Assembly: GCF_000725345.1 (NCBI RefSeq)
Contig: NZ_CP008852.1
Span: 3,216,001 to 3,280,000 of the forward strand
Direction: 5' to 3'
DNA length: 64,000 nt
Origin: Pelosinus sp. UFO1
Lineage (GTDB): Bacteria > Bacillota > Negativicutes > DSM-13327
Positions 34,917-43,517 of the stretch are shown here, piece after piece. Under the pieces are notes generated by a model. The model searched no databases. It was not told the origin of the DNA and worked only from the letters and a program-made list of their open reading frames with translations. Both the position numbers and the translations under genes were made by a program. How positions within the stretch are numbered: position 1 is the first letter of the stretch; each line of letters begins with the position of its first letter.

Positions 34917-36257
34917 TTAAACCACCTCATAATATAGATTGTAATTTACTAATGAACGAGGCACAAGCGCAGACACCATTGCTACAACTTGTTTGGCAGA
35001 CTTGGTGGCACCGCCGCCTCCTGCTGGGCCATTGGTATATAAGGTTTCCACTTCATTGCCGACACGAATGGCTTCTTTCATATTTTGCGTACGACCAGTC
35101 ACCCTGACACGAACTTCATAGGGCTCATGCTCAGCCCTAGAAATCTCCGAACCATGAAGAGAGTCAATTCCAATAAGGTCAAACTTAACTTCTTGATACT
35201 CTACTCCCACAATCTTAAGTCTTTCCTCAACAATTTTTAGCGCTAATTTCCCGCGAGCTACTGCTCCAGGACCAGCATAACTGATTTGCCCTTCTCCCAT
35301 ATAACTATCAATATAACCTATAGAAGCTTTAAGGAAGTCTGTTTTTGACAATCCTTTTCCGCCTTTAACCTGTACCTGATCTTCCCCTACCTGAGTAAAT
35401 TGAACACTAGTAAAATCAGCCACAACATCAGGAGTAATATAAGCTACAGGATTGTGTATCTCATACAACAACTGTTCTTTACAAGTAGCAAGAGTAACTT
35501 TACCACCCGAACCTGGAACCTTAGTAATAATGAAAGTACCATCTTTTTGCACTTCAGCAATAGGGAAACCTAAGCGTGCTAATCCTTGCACATCTTTATA
35601 ACCTGGATCTGCAAAGTAACCACCCGTTATTTGTCCTGCGCACTCCAATAAATGGCCAATCACAGTACCTTGCCCCATCATATCCCAATCTTCATCGGAC
35701 CAATTAAACTCATATATTAGTGGTGCCAAAAATAAAGCTGGGTCGGCAACTCGCCCTGTAATAATAATATCCGCACCATTTTTAAGCGCTTCAACAATTG
35801 GTTTAGTCCCAAGATAAGCGTTAGCAGATACAATTTTATCTTTTATCGTTGATAAATTTTCGCCAGTCTCTAAAATTGAGTAATCTCCAGATCGTACAGT
35901 TTCTACTACATCGTCACCTGTCACAGCAGCAATCTTTAGCCCTGTAATGCCTAACTGCATTGCAATTTCCTTAATCTTTTTCGCACCGGCAATGGGATTG
36001 GCAGCCCCCATATTCGTTATTATTTTAATGCCTTTTTGTTTGCAACCAGCTAAAACCGCTTCCATACGCTCTACCAAAAGCCCATCATATCCCGCATTTG
36101 GGTCTTTCATTTTGGCTTGTTGAGCTATTGCAATTGTTCTTTCTGCTAAACACTCAAATACTAAGTATTGAATATTTCCCTTTTCTACTAATTCTACAGC
36201 TGGTTCAATCCTGTCACCTGAATATCCAGCACCGGATCCAATTCGAATTTTTTCCAC
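34917..36257 (-). CDS. AtuA (DUF1446) family protein
   Basis: Large AtuA-domain protein (446 residues): KIRIGSGAGYSGDRIEPAVEL, then YDGLLVERMEAVL, ITNMGAANP, ADIIITGRVADPALFLAPL and GGGGATKSAKQ. The founding member belongs to citronellol/geraniol degradation in Pseudomonas, but the family is widespread and probably acts on other branched or hydroxy acids. Start is a GTG at 36257 with AGAGGTG upstream; the extra 20 codons to 36317 are unsupported. It lies between a citrate-type transporter and the small AtuA domain gene in one sigma-54-driven operon. Confidence 0.8.
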   Translation of the reverse strand: MEKIRIGSGAGYSGDRIEPAVELVEKGNIQYLVFECLAERTIAIAQQAKMKDPNAGYDGLLVERMEAVLAGCKQKGIKIITNMGAANPIAGAKKIKEIAMQLGITGLKIAAVTGDDVVETVRSGDYSILETGENLSTIKDKIVSANAYLGTKPIVEALKNGADIIITGRVADPALFLAPLIYEFNWSDEDWDMMGQGTVIGHLLECAGQITGGYFADPGYKDVQGLARLGFPIAEVQKDGTFIITKVPGSGGKVTLATCKEQLLYEIHNPVAYITPDVVADFTSVQFTQVGEDQVQVKGGKGLSKTDFLKASIGYIDSYMGEGQISYAGPGAVARGKLALKIVEERLKIVGVEYQEVKFDLIGIDSLHGSEISRAEHEPYEVRVRVTGRTQNMKEAIRVGNEVETLYTNGPAGGGGATKSAKQVVAMVSALVPRSLVNYNLYYEVV

Positions 36258-36288
36258 GCTTAACACCTCTCTATTTTTCTGGGAATCC

Positions 36289-37587
36289 CTAAAACGGGAA
36301 TACCCCAATAATCGCACAAGTAATTGTCATAATTATAGAAGCCATCCAAAGATATGGGATGGAAAACTTTTGATGTTCACCTAATTCTATACCGGTTAAA
36401 CCAATAATAAGAAACGTAGCAGGAGTTAATGGGCTAACCGGGAAACCTACCGTCATTTGTCCCATAAGGGCCGCTTGCGCTACTGCAATTGGCTGAACTC
36501 CTAACATTTTGCCCACTTCAGCCACTACTGGCAGTACACCAAAGTAGAAAGAATCGGGGTCGAACAGTAAGCTAAGGGGCATTGAAATAATTCCCATAGC
36601 AAAAGGAATGTGCTGAGCTAAGGCTGGGGGAACAAAAGAAACTGCCACCTGAGCCATGGCTGTAATCATTTTTGTACCGCTCATTATTCCTACAAATGAC
36701 CCAGCAGCTAACAAAATACTAGCCATCATTAAAGCCGCTTTCGCGTGAGCATCGACTCTAGCCTTTTGTTGACTTACTTCTGGATAGTTAATTATCAAAG
36801 CTAATACCGTACCAATCATAAACATAGGTGCGGGGTCAACTACACCAGCAATCATTACACCCATAACAATAATAGCAAGTACAGCATTTACCCAAAACAT
36901 TTTCGGACGACGCAGTGCAATCTCTTCGTCTTTTAATTCTCTTCTCAACACGATATCTGTTGTCTCACCATCTTTAATACCAAGGCGACGTGCTTCTTTT
37001 TTACCTAATAAGTAAGCTACTGTAAATACGTAGATTAGACCCACAAGTTGGGGAATGACCAGTGGAGTAAAAACCTCAGTAACTGGTACCTTAAATGCTG
37101 CTGCAGCTCGTAAGGTAGGCCCCGTCCACGGCAAGTAGTTTACACCTGCTGCCATAGATACCATTAAACAAAGAAGTCTTTTGTCCATCTTTAACCGTTC
37201 ATAAATCGGAAGCATTGCCGGAATGGTAATCAAAAAACATACCGCTCCCGATCCATCAAGATGTATAAGCAACGCCAATAGGGCAGTACCCATTAATATC
37301 CGTGTGGGTTTTGCACCAACGGCTTTTAGTACTCTATTAATAATGGGATCGAACAACCCTGCATCGCCCATTACACCAAAAAATAGAATTGCAAAAACAA
37401 ACATAGTCGCTACCGGAGCTATATTTTGAATTCCGCTGATAATAAATTTACTAGTACTTAGTCCAAAACCTCCAAGCAACGATGCGATAACAGGTATCAC
37501 AATTAAGGCAACCAAAGGCGACATACGCTTAGTAATAATTACACCTAGTAAGATTACGATTGTTAACAAACCTAATAGTGCTATCAT
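36289..37587 (-). CDS. CitMHS family transporter (citrate or other carboxylate)
   Basis: Membrane carrier of the citrate-Mg2+:H+ symporter family (432 residues, about 12 hydrophobic segments). The N-terminus ([20 protein letters not shown]), the [14 protein letters not shown] and [20 protein letters not shown] strings and [21 protein letters not shown] near the end are typical. The ligand may be citrate, but the operon with AtuA proteins and a sigma-54 promoter suggests the acid broken down by them. AAGGAGG precedes the ATG at 37587. Confidence 0.88.
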   Translation of the reverse strand: MIALLGLLTIVILLGVIITKRMSPLVALIVIPVIASLLGGFGLSTSKFIISGIQNIAPVATMFVFAILFFGVMGDAGLFDPIINRVLKAVGAKPTRILMGTALLALLIHLDGSGAVCFLITIPAMLPIYERLKMDKRLLCLMVSMAAGVNYLPWTGPTLRAAAAFKVPVTEVFTPLVIPQLVGLIYVFTVAYLLGKKEARRLGIKDGETTDIVLRRELKDEEIALRRPKMFWVNAVLAIIVMGVMIAGVVDPAPMFMIGTVLALIINYPEVSQQKARVDAHAKAALMMASILLAAGSFVGIMSGTKMITAMAQVAVSFVPPALAQHIPFAMGIISMPLSLLFDPDSFYFGVLPVVAEVGKMLGVQPIAVAQAALMGQMTVGFPVSPLTPATFLIIGLTGIELGEHQKFSIPYLWMASIIMTITCAIIGVFPF

Positions 37588-37701
37588 CTTCTTTCCTCCT
37601 TGATATTTAGGCTGGCAAATTTAGCTATAATACATTTTACACCTATAATGATCATCTCCACTCTTTTACTATTGTTCAATCATTTATACAATAGTATTAC
37701 T

Positions 37702-37718
37702 AGCAAGAATCGTGCCAA
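37702..37718 (-). promoter_or_regulatory. Sigma-54 promoter of the CitMHS-AtuA operon
   Basis: On the minus strand TTGGCACGATTCTTGCT is an exact match to the -24/-12 consensus TGGCAC-N5-TTGC, with GG and GC 10 nt apart. Expected transcription start is near 37691, about 100 nt before the CitMHS start. The PAS/AAA+ activator encoded at 30929-32350 is the obvious partner. Confidence 0.88.
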
Positions 37719-37733
37719 GATCAGATATACTAT

Positions 37734-37785
37734 AGAAAAGCCAATGAAAGGATGTTCCATGGAACGTCCTTTCATTGGCTTTTCT
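37734..37785 (-). repeat. 25-bp near-perfect inverted repeat just upstream of the sigma-54 promoter
   Basis: Arms of 25 bp (AGAAAAGCCAATGAAAGGA plus GTTCC region) with one G-U-type difference and only 2 nt between them, lying 16-67 nt upstream of the -24 box. It may be the terminator of upstream transcription, since TTTTCT follows on the minus strand, or a protein-binding palindrome for the activator. Confidence 0.6.
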
Positions 37786-37838
37786 AATATTTAAGAATAA
37801 TCTGCTAATATATCCTATAAAAAATCTATAAACCCTGC

Positions 37839-37876
37839 CCTAGTAATGTTTCTAATTTTTTAGAAACATTACTAGG
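37839..37876. terminator. Second hairpin upstream of the CitMHS operon
   Basis: Perfect 16-bp stem CCTAGTAATGTTTCTA and complement with a 6-nt T-rich loop; TTTTTAG follows on the plus strand. No plus-strand gene ends here, so it may help to end transcription of the DsbA-like gene from the right. The rest of 37588-38019 holds no supported gene. Confidence 0.5.
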
Positions 37877-38019
37877 TTTTTAGAATGATTTGGTATAACT
37901 TTTTATTGACAAATGTTGCATCTATTTTTTTTACCATGCTCCCAGAAAGAATCCTAATCGATTTATATCATTAGTACCAACAGTAGAATACATTGTACCA
38001 CCATACTTAGCGTTGGCTT

Positions 38020-38649
38020 TCAGATATACCTATCAAGTATTACCTCTAACTTACTCCACTCAACATATCCCTGAGAAATTAATTTAGCTTCCCCCTCGAT
38101 TACAGCTACTATACTAGGATAGGTTGATACACCTAACTGCTCTGCCAGTGCAAAGCAGTCGTTTACGATTTTCTCATGTTGGTCAGAAAAATATTCTTTT
38201 TTAAATATTTCCTTTGAAACACCAAAGTTCTCAGCAATCTCAGCATAAAGTTGCCAATCATTCGTATCTTTGCCATGCATATAAAAAGCATTCTGTATTT
38301 CTTTTAAGTATTCAAACGACTTTTCTTTTTTTACTGCTTGCATAACAACAACGGCTTTTGCACCAGGTAAACTATCTAAAATAGCGACCTTGTTTTGCAG
38401 TATATTTTTTTCAAATCCATCACCAAACTTTTTCCCTGTTAATTTTGTGAGTGTTATATTGTGAGTTCTGATGAAATGACTCAAGCTGTCATTCATTATT
38501 TTTACATTCTCACCAATCCACATTCCAGCCGGCAAAATGGTAATATCAAAATCACTCTTATACTTCTCATGAACTTGGCCGATTACATCACTAAATCCAT
38601 AACACCATCCACACATTGTATCCATAACATAATAAATTTGCGGCTTCAT
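38020..38649 (-). CDS. DsbA/FrnE-like thioredoxin-fold protein
   Basis: Thioredoxin-fold protein (209 residues) with a CxxC redox pair CGWC at residues 13-16 (MDTMCGWCYGFSD) and the cis-Pro region GVSTYPSIV near residue 175. It lacks a signal peptide, so it is cytoplasmic, like FrnE and 2-hydroxychromene isomerase relatives. Substrate unknown. GGAGG lies 8 nt before the ATG. Confidence 0.83.
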   Translation of the reverse strand: MKPQIYYVMDTMCGWCYGFSDVIGQVHEKYKSDFDITILPAGMWIGENVKIMNDSLSHFIRTHNITLTKLTGKKFGDGFEKNILQNKVAILDSLPGAKAVVVMQAVKKEKSFEYLKEIQNAFYMHGKDTNDWQLYAEIAENFGVSKEIFKKEYFSDQHEKIVNDCFALAEQLGVSTYPSIVAVIEGEAKLISQGYVEWSKLEVILDRYI

Positions 38650-38708
38650 TTCATAAGCCTCCTTTTAAATAATGACTGATAATAACGATCTCTAAAGATC
38701 GTCCTCGC

Positions 38709-39341
38709 TTAGTATGCGATAGTAAACCGTTTACGGATAAAACGAGGCTTTTCTACTTCATCTAACATAGCAATAGCATAATCTTCTGTAGAAATTCGAC
38801 TTTCCCCTTTTTCATCAACTACAAGCTGATCGGTACCAATTCGAAATACACCTGTACGTTCTCCCGGTTGAAACATGGCCGCAGGACTAAAATAGGTCCA
38901 GTCCAAATCTGCCTTACGATAAATTTCTAGGGTTTCAGCAGCAGACAATGCAATTGCTATCCAAGCCTCAGGAAAATCTGGTGTATTGACAAGTTTGAGA
39001 CCTGGAGCCACTTCTAGACTACCAGCTCCACCTACGATCAACAATCGTTGCACTCCAGCTTGTTTGACAGCATCAATCAATCCTTGGGTCACAGTCTGCA
39101 TAGTATTTTCGGCTCCATGTGATGGTCCATAAGCACTAATGACCACATCATAACCTGCTATCGCCTTACGAATGCTCTCGCGATTTAAAAGATCTCCCAC
39201 TACTACACGCAAATTTTCATCCTGTTGAGTAACACGGGAAGTATCACGCACAATTGCTAGGACTTGATGCCCTCTTGTTAATGCTTCCTGTAAAATGCGC
39301 TGTCCCACCGTCCCACTCGCTCCGATTAATGCAATTTTCAT
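38709..39341 (-). CDS. NmrA/YwnB-like NAD(P)-binding protein
   Basis: Atypical short-chain dehydrogenase (210 residues) with the Rossmann motif IGASGTVGQRI at residues 4-14, GDLLNRESI, VISAYGPS and a C-terminal half with DWTYFSPAAMF. Similar to Bacillus YwnB. It lies downstream of an Rrf2 regulator gene in the same direction and has its own copy of the regulator's probable operator, as in the ywnA-ywnB arrangement. Likely involved in redox or electrophile stress. Confidence 0.85.
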   Translation of the reverse strand: MKIALIGASGTVGQRILQEALTRGHQVLAIVRDTSRVTQQDENLRVVVGDLLNRESIRKAIAGYDVVISAYGPSHGAENTMQTVTQGLIDAVKQAGVQRLLIVGGAGSLEVAPGLKLVNTPDFPEAWIAIALSAAETLEIYRKADLDWTYFSPAAMFQPGERTGVFRIGTDQLVVDEKGESRISTEDYAIAMLDEVEKPRFIRKRFTIAY

Positions 39342-39402
39342 AATTTAATTCATTCCTTTATATATTATTTAGGAGAGTGATGCAAATTATTTATTTTAGC
39401 GA

Positions 39403-39425
39403 GTTGTAACTAAATAAGTTACAAC
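39403..39425 (-). promoter_or_regulatory. Rrf2-type operator upstream of the NmrA-like gene
   Basis: GTTGTAACT and AGTTACAAC arms: TTGTAA-N9-TTACAA, same half-sites and spacing as the site at 39889-39917 upstream of the Rrf2 gene. It lies about 60 nt before the NmrA-like start. Confidence 0.65.
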
Positions 39426-39442
39426 CAATCTAAAAAAATAGG

Positions 39443-39877
39443 TTAATCAGGACCTATTTTTTGAAGTAAGCCATCAACTAATTGCGCCATTGTTACTTTC
39501 ATTAATACTTCTTCCATTGCAGATTGTGCACTTATTAGCACTAATTGCAATACGGATTGGATATTAGCTCCAACGGGACATTTAGGATTGGGTTGTTTAT
39601 GAAGATGAAATAAATTATCCTCTTCAACAACTTCTACCGCTTGATAAATCGCAAATAGTGTAATCTCCTGTAACGTTTTAACGAGATAAGCTCCTCCCGT
39701 TCCAGGACGTACATTCACTAATCCGGCTTCTTTTAGTTTCCCAAGAACTCTACGAATAATTACAGGATTTGTATTGACACTTCCCGCAATCCATTCTGAT
39801 GTATTGTGAGATGTTGGGCTTACTGCTAACAGAGATAAAATATGCACTGCAACAGCAAAACGACTGCTAATTTTCAT
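39443..39877 (-). CDS. Rrf2 family transcriptional regulator (YwnA-like)
   Basis: Winged-helix Rrf2 regulator of 144 residues (KISSRFAVAVHILSLLAV, then NPVIIRRVLGKLKEAGLV as recognition helix and RPGTGGAYLVKT wing). Only one cysteine (NPKCPVGANIQ) is present rather than the three that hold an Fe-S cluster in IscR/NsrR, so a thiol or electrophile switch is more likely. The ATG at 39877 has AAAGGTG 6 nt upstream. It probably represses itself and the NmrA-like gene through the two matching operators. Confidence 0.87.
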   Translation of the reverse strand: MKISSRFAVAVHILSLLAVSPTSHNTSEWIAGSVNTNPVIIRRVLGKLKEAGLVNVRPGTGGAYLVKTLQEITLFAIYQAVEVVEEDNLFHLHKQPNPKCPVGANIQSVLQLVLISAQSAMEEVLMKVTMAQLVDGLLQKIGPD

Positions 39878-39888
39878 CTTCATCACCT

Positions 39889-39917
39889 TTAGTTGTAACC
39901 ATTATACTTACAACTAA
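39889..39917 (-). promoter_or_regulatory. Rrf2-type operator at the regulator's own promoter
   Basis: TTAGTTGTAA and TTACAACTAA, perfect 10-bp arms with a 9-nt spacer, ending 12 nt before the Rrf2 start. The identical geometry of the downstream site supports autoregulation. Confidence 0.68.
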
Positions 39918-40210
39918 AGATAGTGTCAAGGTGGCAAATAAAAAACTGTTATTTTACGCTCCATTGAAGAACTAAGTAAAATAGGTATGCGTATGGATGG
40001 AAAGATACGCTTTCTTTATTAGATATCGGCACAAGTGCATTACAAATTATTGCGTAGCATCTTAAATAAAGCTATAGAATGGATATATCTCCCTTAAATC
40101 CTTGCAGTCTCATCGTAAAAGAAGATCCCAAAAGCAAAATTACCGCCCTTTACCAATATGGCAAGAAAATGATTTTTAAAAGATTTTTGCAGTACATAAG
40201 CAGTTTTCAT
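39918..40210. other. Gene-free stretch
   Basis: Between the Rrf2 operator and the tRNA-Arg terminator I see no reading frame with a ribosome site, no repeat and no stable hairpin. Confidence 0.5.
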
Positions 40211-40243
40211 ACAAAAAAAGCCTTCTAGCAACAGCTAGAAGAC
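40211..40243 (-). terminator. Terminator of tRNA-Arg
   Basis: Stem GTCTTCTAGC/GCTAGAAGGC with TGTT loop followed by seven T on the minus strand, 13 nt after the tRNA CCA end. Confidence 0.9.
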
Positions 40244-40256
40244 TTGAATTTCGTTA

Positions 40257-40331
40257 TGGTGCGCCCGGCAGGAATCGAACCTACGCACATGGCTTCGGAG
40301 GCCAATGCTCTATCCCCTGAGCTACGGGCGC
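40257..40331 (-). tRNA. tRNA-Arg (anticodon CCG)
   Basis: Minus strand: acceptor GCGCCCG pairs with CGGGCGC, D arm AGCTCAGGGG, anticodon loop CTCCGAA giving CCG, T arm GTTCGAATC, discriminator A and an encoded CCA. Single gene with its own terminator. Confidence 0.96.
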
Positions 40332-40417
40332 AATTATGGCTTTAGACCACGAAATTCATTATACCACATTATGAATAACCTGTCTACCTGTCTAATTATT
40401 TGTATAATCAAAGCTTG

Positions 40418-40816
40418 TTATTTGCGATCGACCTGCGCCTGGCAGTTAGGACACACCTTCCATTCCCGATTCAGATCTTGTCCACAGGAATGACACTTAG
40501 GGTGTAATGTATTACTACAGTACGGACACACCTTAAAGTCCTCTTGCACCATTCTGCCGCACATAGGGCAAGGCACCGTCTCCTCTACCACAGTTGCTTC
40601 CACATCAATGATATCCGTCGTGCTAGAGCCAGTACTCCGTTTGTCACCACCACTAACTTTACGACCAATCAATAAATATAGTGGTACAACTATAATGGGC
40701 ATTGCCACACTACCTACAGCCCACAACACCGAGGTGAAAAAAGCTTGGCCTCTCCTCTGTGCATCATTATATACAAAAAAGGCAATTACCAACCCAATTA
40801 ACATACTAATTCCCAT
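40418..40816 (-). CDS. Membrane protein with C-terminal double zinc ribbon
   Basis: Two hydrophobic helices (residues 2-16 and 28-48) are followed by a hydrophilic linker and two zinc ribbons in the last 55 residues: CPMCGR...CPYCSN and CHSCGQ...CPNCQ, each with paired CxxC. Proteins of this design are common in Firmicutes; function unknown. The ATG at 40816 has GGGTGG 7 nt upstream. Confidence 0.8.
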   Translation of the reverse strand: MGISMLIGLVIAFFVYNDAQRRGQAFFTSVLWAVGSVAMPIIVVPLYLLIGRKVSGGDKRSTGSSTTDIIDVEATVVEETVPCPMCGRMVQEDFKVCPYCSNTLHPKCHSCGQDLNREWKVCPNCQAQVDRK

Positions 40817-40919
40817 AAAAAAACCACCCTTAAAAAAGTTATACGTAATTATATCATCAAATTATTTGAAGACGCAATAAATAAGAATAGCCTAATGCAT
40901 CTTCAGACGTAGAGAACTT

Positions 40920-40981
40920 ATAACTCCTAACTTAGAATAAGACTTGGCGTGGGTCAAGTCTTATTCTAAGTTAGGAGTTAT
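40920..40981. repeat. 27-bp perfect inverted repeat (62-nt hairpin)
   Basis: Left arm 40920-40946 (ATAACTCCTAACTTAGAATA then AGACTTG) is exactly complementary to 40955-40981, with an 8-nt loop. It contains AAGACTTGG, as in the end hairpin of the 104-nt repeat family (50760, 56209 and 62586). TTTT follows on the plus strand and no plus-strand gene ends nearby; it lies downstream of the NiaP-like gene. Confidence 0.7.
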
Positions 40982-41029
40982 TTTATAATATCTTACTATA
41001 AGTTTAATGAGATGCTATAAACGGGAATC

Positions 41030-41100
41030 GTCAGTAATGGGATATAGGGTTGAGTTGCGTTACGCAGGAAGCAAACGATGCCCTATATCCTATTACTGAC
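41030..41100 (-). repeat. 20-bp inverted repeat around a 31-nt loop, downstream of the NiaP-like gene
   Basis: GTCAGTAATGGGATATAGGG at 41030-41049 pairs with 41081-41100 with a single mismatch. The loop contains a smaller hairpin (TTGCGTTACGCAGGAAGCAA). It starts 45 nt after the transporter stop and may act as terminator or mRNA end. The remaining DNA in 40817-41145 shows no gene. Confidence 0.6.
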
Positions 41101-41145
41101 AGACCAACAATATAGAATTGAATTCCTTAAATGCATTGTATATTG

Positions 41146-42465
41146 TTATCCACTGATTTCTTTTAAGGTTCTGCCCTTTGTCTCTTCTCCAAGAAACCAT
41201 ACAACTGCAGCTACCCCTAACATTACAACAGTGAACATAGTAAAAACCTTGTTAAACCCATTATCACCTGCAATCATATAGCCCACAACTGTTGGTGCTA
41301 ATATTCCCCCAATCCGGCCTACGGCTGCTGCCCAACCTGAAGCATAAGCACGAACTTTTGTGGGGTATAACTCAGGCGTATAAGTATAAACGACTCCCCA
41401 AGCTCCTAGATTAAAGAAAGACATGAAACTTCCCCATAGCAATACTGTCGTTTCGTTCCCTCCCTGTCCAAAAAAATATGCACATACAGCACAGGCCCCT
41501 AAAAATCCAGACAGAGTGGCTTTGCGGCCAATACGATCTACTAAATACGCAGCGGCAAAATATCCAGGTAATTGAGCTAATGTCATTATTAATACATACT
41601 CAAAGGTTTTAAGTACCGTATACCCTTGTCCTACCATTAGTGATGGTAGCCAAGTAAAAATTCCATAATAAGAATAAACAATTCCAAACCATAATAACCA
41701 CAACATAATTGTCCGTTTTATAAAATGGGGCGTCCATAGGTCTGCAAAAACAGCTGACTTCTTTAAACTTGCTTTTGGTGCAATCATGGTTGGATTGGGC
41801 TTTATCCCCGCACTCTTTTCCAAATGACTTACAATATCATGAGCTTCTTGTACACGCCCCTTTTCGAGCAAATAAGGGACAGATTCCGGTACAGACTTCC
41901 AAATTTTAAATACATATAATGCTGGTAATGCACCAATAAAGAAAGCACTATTCCAGCCATAGTTAGGGATAATTAAATACGCAATCAACGCAGCAACTAA
42001 CCACCCAACACCCCAAAAACTTTCTAACAATACAATAAAACGTCCTCTAGCTGAAGGTGGCGCATATTCGGACACTAAGGTCACAGCGACGGGTAACTGC
42101 CCTCCTAAGCCAAAGCCCACCAAAAAGCGAAATAACAATAAGGATTCAAAACTCCACGCCAAACCACACAAGCCTGTAGCAATGCTATAGATCACGAGAG
42201 TCACTGCAAACACATTTTTACGGCCAAAGCGGTCTGCTATCGATCCAGATAAAACTGCCCCTAATGCCATTCCCACCAATCCAATGCTACCAATAAAGCC
42301 CATTTGCGCTGTTGTCAAACCCCATGCCTTTGCAAGAGTTGGCAATACAAAAGCAATTATGCCTGTATCCATAGCATCGAACATCCAGCCTAAGCCCGTA
42401 ATAATTAATAAGTAATAATGAAATTTGGTCACAGGTACCTTCTCAAGTCGTGTAATAATATCCAC
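41146..42465 (-). CDS. niaP: MFS transporter, NiaP-like (probable nicotinate uptake)
   Basis: Twelve-helix major facilitator (439 residues) close to Bacillus subtilis NiaP over its whole length: GLGWMFDAMDTGIIAFVLP at the start, GLGGQLPVAVTLVSEYAPP, LLESFWGVGWL, SYYGIFTWLPSLM, FEYVLIMTLAQLPGYFAA and FFNLGAWGVVYTYTPE. The MFS motif DRFGRK is at residues 80-85. Nicotinate is supported by this likeness and by a NiaR repressor gene 7 kb away; other members of the family carry aromatic acids. Start is GTG at 42465 with GGAGGG upstream. Confidence 0.78.
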   Translation of the reverse strand: MDIITRLEKVPVTKFHYYLLIITGLGWMFDAMDTGIIAFVLPTLAKAWGLTTAQMGFIGSIGLVGMALGAVLSGSIADRFGRKNVFAVTLVIYSIATGLCGLAWSFESLLLFRFLVGFGLGGQLPVAVTLVSEYAPPSARGRFIVLLESFWGVGWLVAALIAYLIIPNYGWNSAFFIGALPALYVFKIWKSVPESVPYLLEKGRVQEAHDIVSHLEKSAGIKPNPTMIAPKASLKKSAVFADLWTPHFIKRTIMLWLLWFGIVYSYYGIFTWLPSLMVGQGYTVLKTFEYVLIMTLAQLPGYFAAAYLVDRIGRKATLSGFLGACAVCAYFFGQGGNETTVLLWGSFMSFFNLGAWGVVYTYTPELYPTKVRAYASGWAAAVGRIGGILAPTVVGYMIAGDNGFNKVFTMFTVVMLGVAAVVWFLGEETKGRTLKEISG

Positions 42466-42484
42466 AATTCCCTCCTATGTAAAA

Positions 42485-42501
42485 ACAGCTGTCTTGTCAC
42501 T
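42485..42501 (-). promoter_or_regulatory. Possible NiaR operator upstream of the NiaP-like gene
   Basis: ACAGCTGTCTTGTCAC lies 20 nt before the start codon and contains the ACA...TGTC elements I associate with NiaR sites. I am working from memory of the motif, so this is tentative. Confidence 0.35.
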
Positions 42502-42634
42502 ATTCTTTATTATAACGTCTCCCTTAAGTTATGACAATAGTATTATAGGAAAAGATCTGGATTATCCAAATTCCAAGGTTACCACGAGAATCTCTTAATC
42601 ATTTTGGGTAAAAGAAAAAGCCTCCCAGCTAGTT

Positions 42635-43417
42635 TCAAGATGGAAAGCCAAAATCTGTTTTTAGATTGTAATCTCGGGAGAATTCTTCCATTGTACTTAG
42701 GGAAGTTACTCCTCCACTTTTAAATTGAACCATTGCCTTCTCTATCATTAGCAAATGTTTGGCCATTCGATTACTCGCTAATTTGCCTTTCTTCTGAACA
42801 ATCGCTTGAAAGATAGCACAATGAGAATCATATAAAATTTTCGGCATATTTTCCGTCATAAACAGTCTTTGCCTTGAGAAATGAAAAGTACTGCTCATTA
42901 AGTCAGAAACGGCACTCATTAATTTGATTAAAATGGGATTATGAGCTGCCTTTAGTATTGCAAAATGAAACTCAGCATCTGCCGAATCACCAATTTCCCC
43001 TGCATTCACTTCTTCTACCATTCGATTTAAGGCTTGGCGTATATCCTCTATATCTTCCTCTGTCGCTCGTTCTGCTGCCAACGCAGCAATTTCAACCTCT
43101 AAAATCTTTCGAACTTCTAAAAGCTTCATAACATCATCAATGTCTACATGTAATAAAAAAGATAGTGGTTCTAACATGCCTTCAAAAGATACTTGGCGGA
43201 CAAAACTGCCTTCACCCGGCCGGATGGTTATAATACCCATTATCTCCAATGCACTAAATGCCTCACGGATTGATGCCCTACTAACACTAAGTCTCTCTGA
43301 CAATTCACGTTCGGATAACAGCTTATCGCCGGGCTGTAATTTCCCATCGACAATCAATTGTTTCACTTGTTCAATGACTTCCTCATAGATCTTCTTTGTT
43401 TTAACTGGCTTAAACAT
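42635..43417 (-). CDS. FadR/LldR-type GntR regulator of lactate use
   Basis: GntR winged helix (residues 5-75: KTKKIYEEVIEQVKQLI, GDKLLSERELSERLSVSRAS, SFVRQ) plus an all-helical FCD ligand domain with metal-type residues (DADAEFHFAIL, H at SHCAIFQAI). Length 260. The ATG at 43417 has GGAGG 5 nt upstream. It lies directly downstream of the lactate permease gene, and palindromes matching TGGT-N3-ACCA, the FadR/LldR type, flank the divergent promoters of permease and lut genes. Lactate as inducer is inference from context. Confidence 0.87.
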   Translation of the reverse strand: MFKPVKTKKIYEEVIEQVKQLIVDGKLQPGDKLLSERELSERLSVSRASIREAFSALEIMGIITIRPGEGSFVRQVSFEGMLEPLSFLLHVDIDDVMKLLEVRKILEVEIAALAAERATEEDIEDIRQALNRMVEEVNAGEIGDSADAEFHFAILKAAHNPILIKLMSAVSDLMSSTFHFSRQRLFMTENMPKILYDSHCAIFQAIVQKKGKLASNRMAKHLLMIEKAMVQFKSGGVTSLSTMEEFSRDYNLKTDFGFPS

Positions 43418-43517
43418 GTAATCCTCCGTATTCCTGTAGTCATGCAGAGACAAACCTATATCATCGGCAGCAACATTATTATATACTATCTTATTTAAAA
43501 AGATAGTGGTTAGAGAT

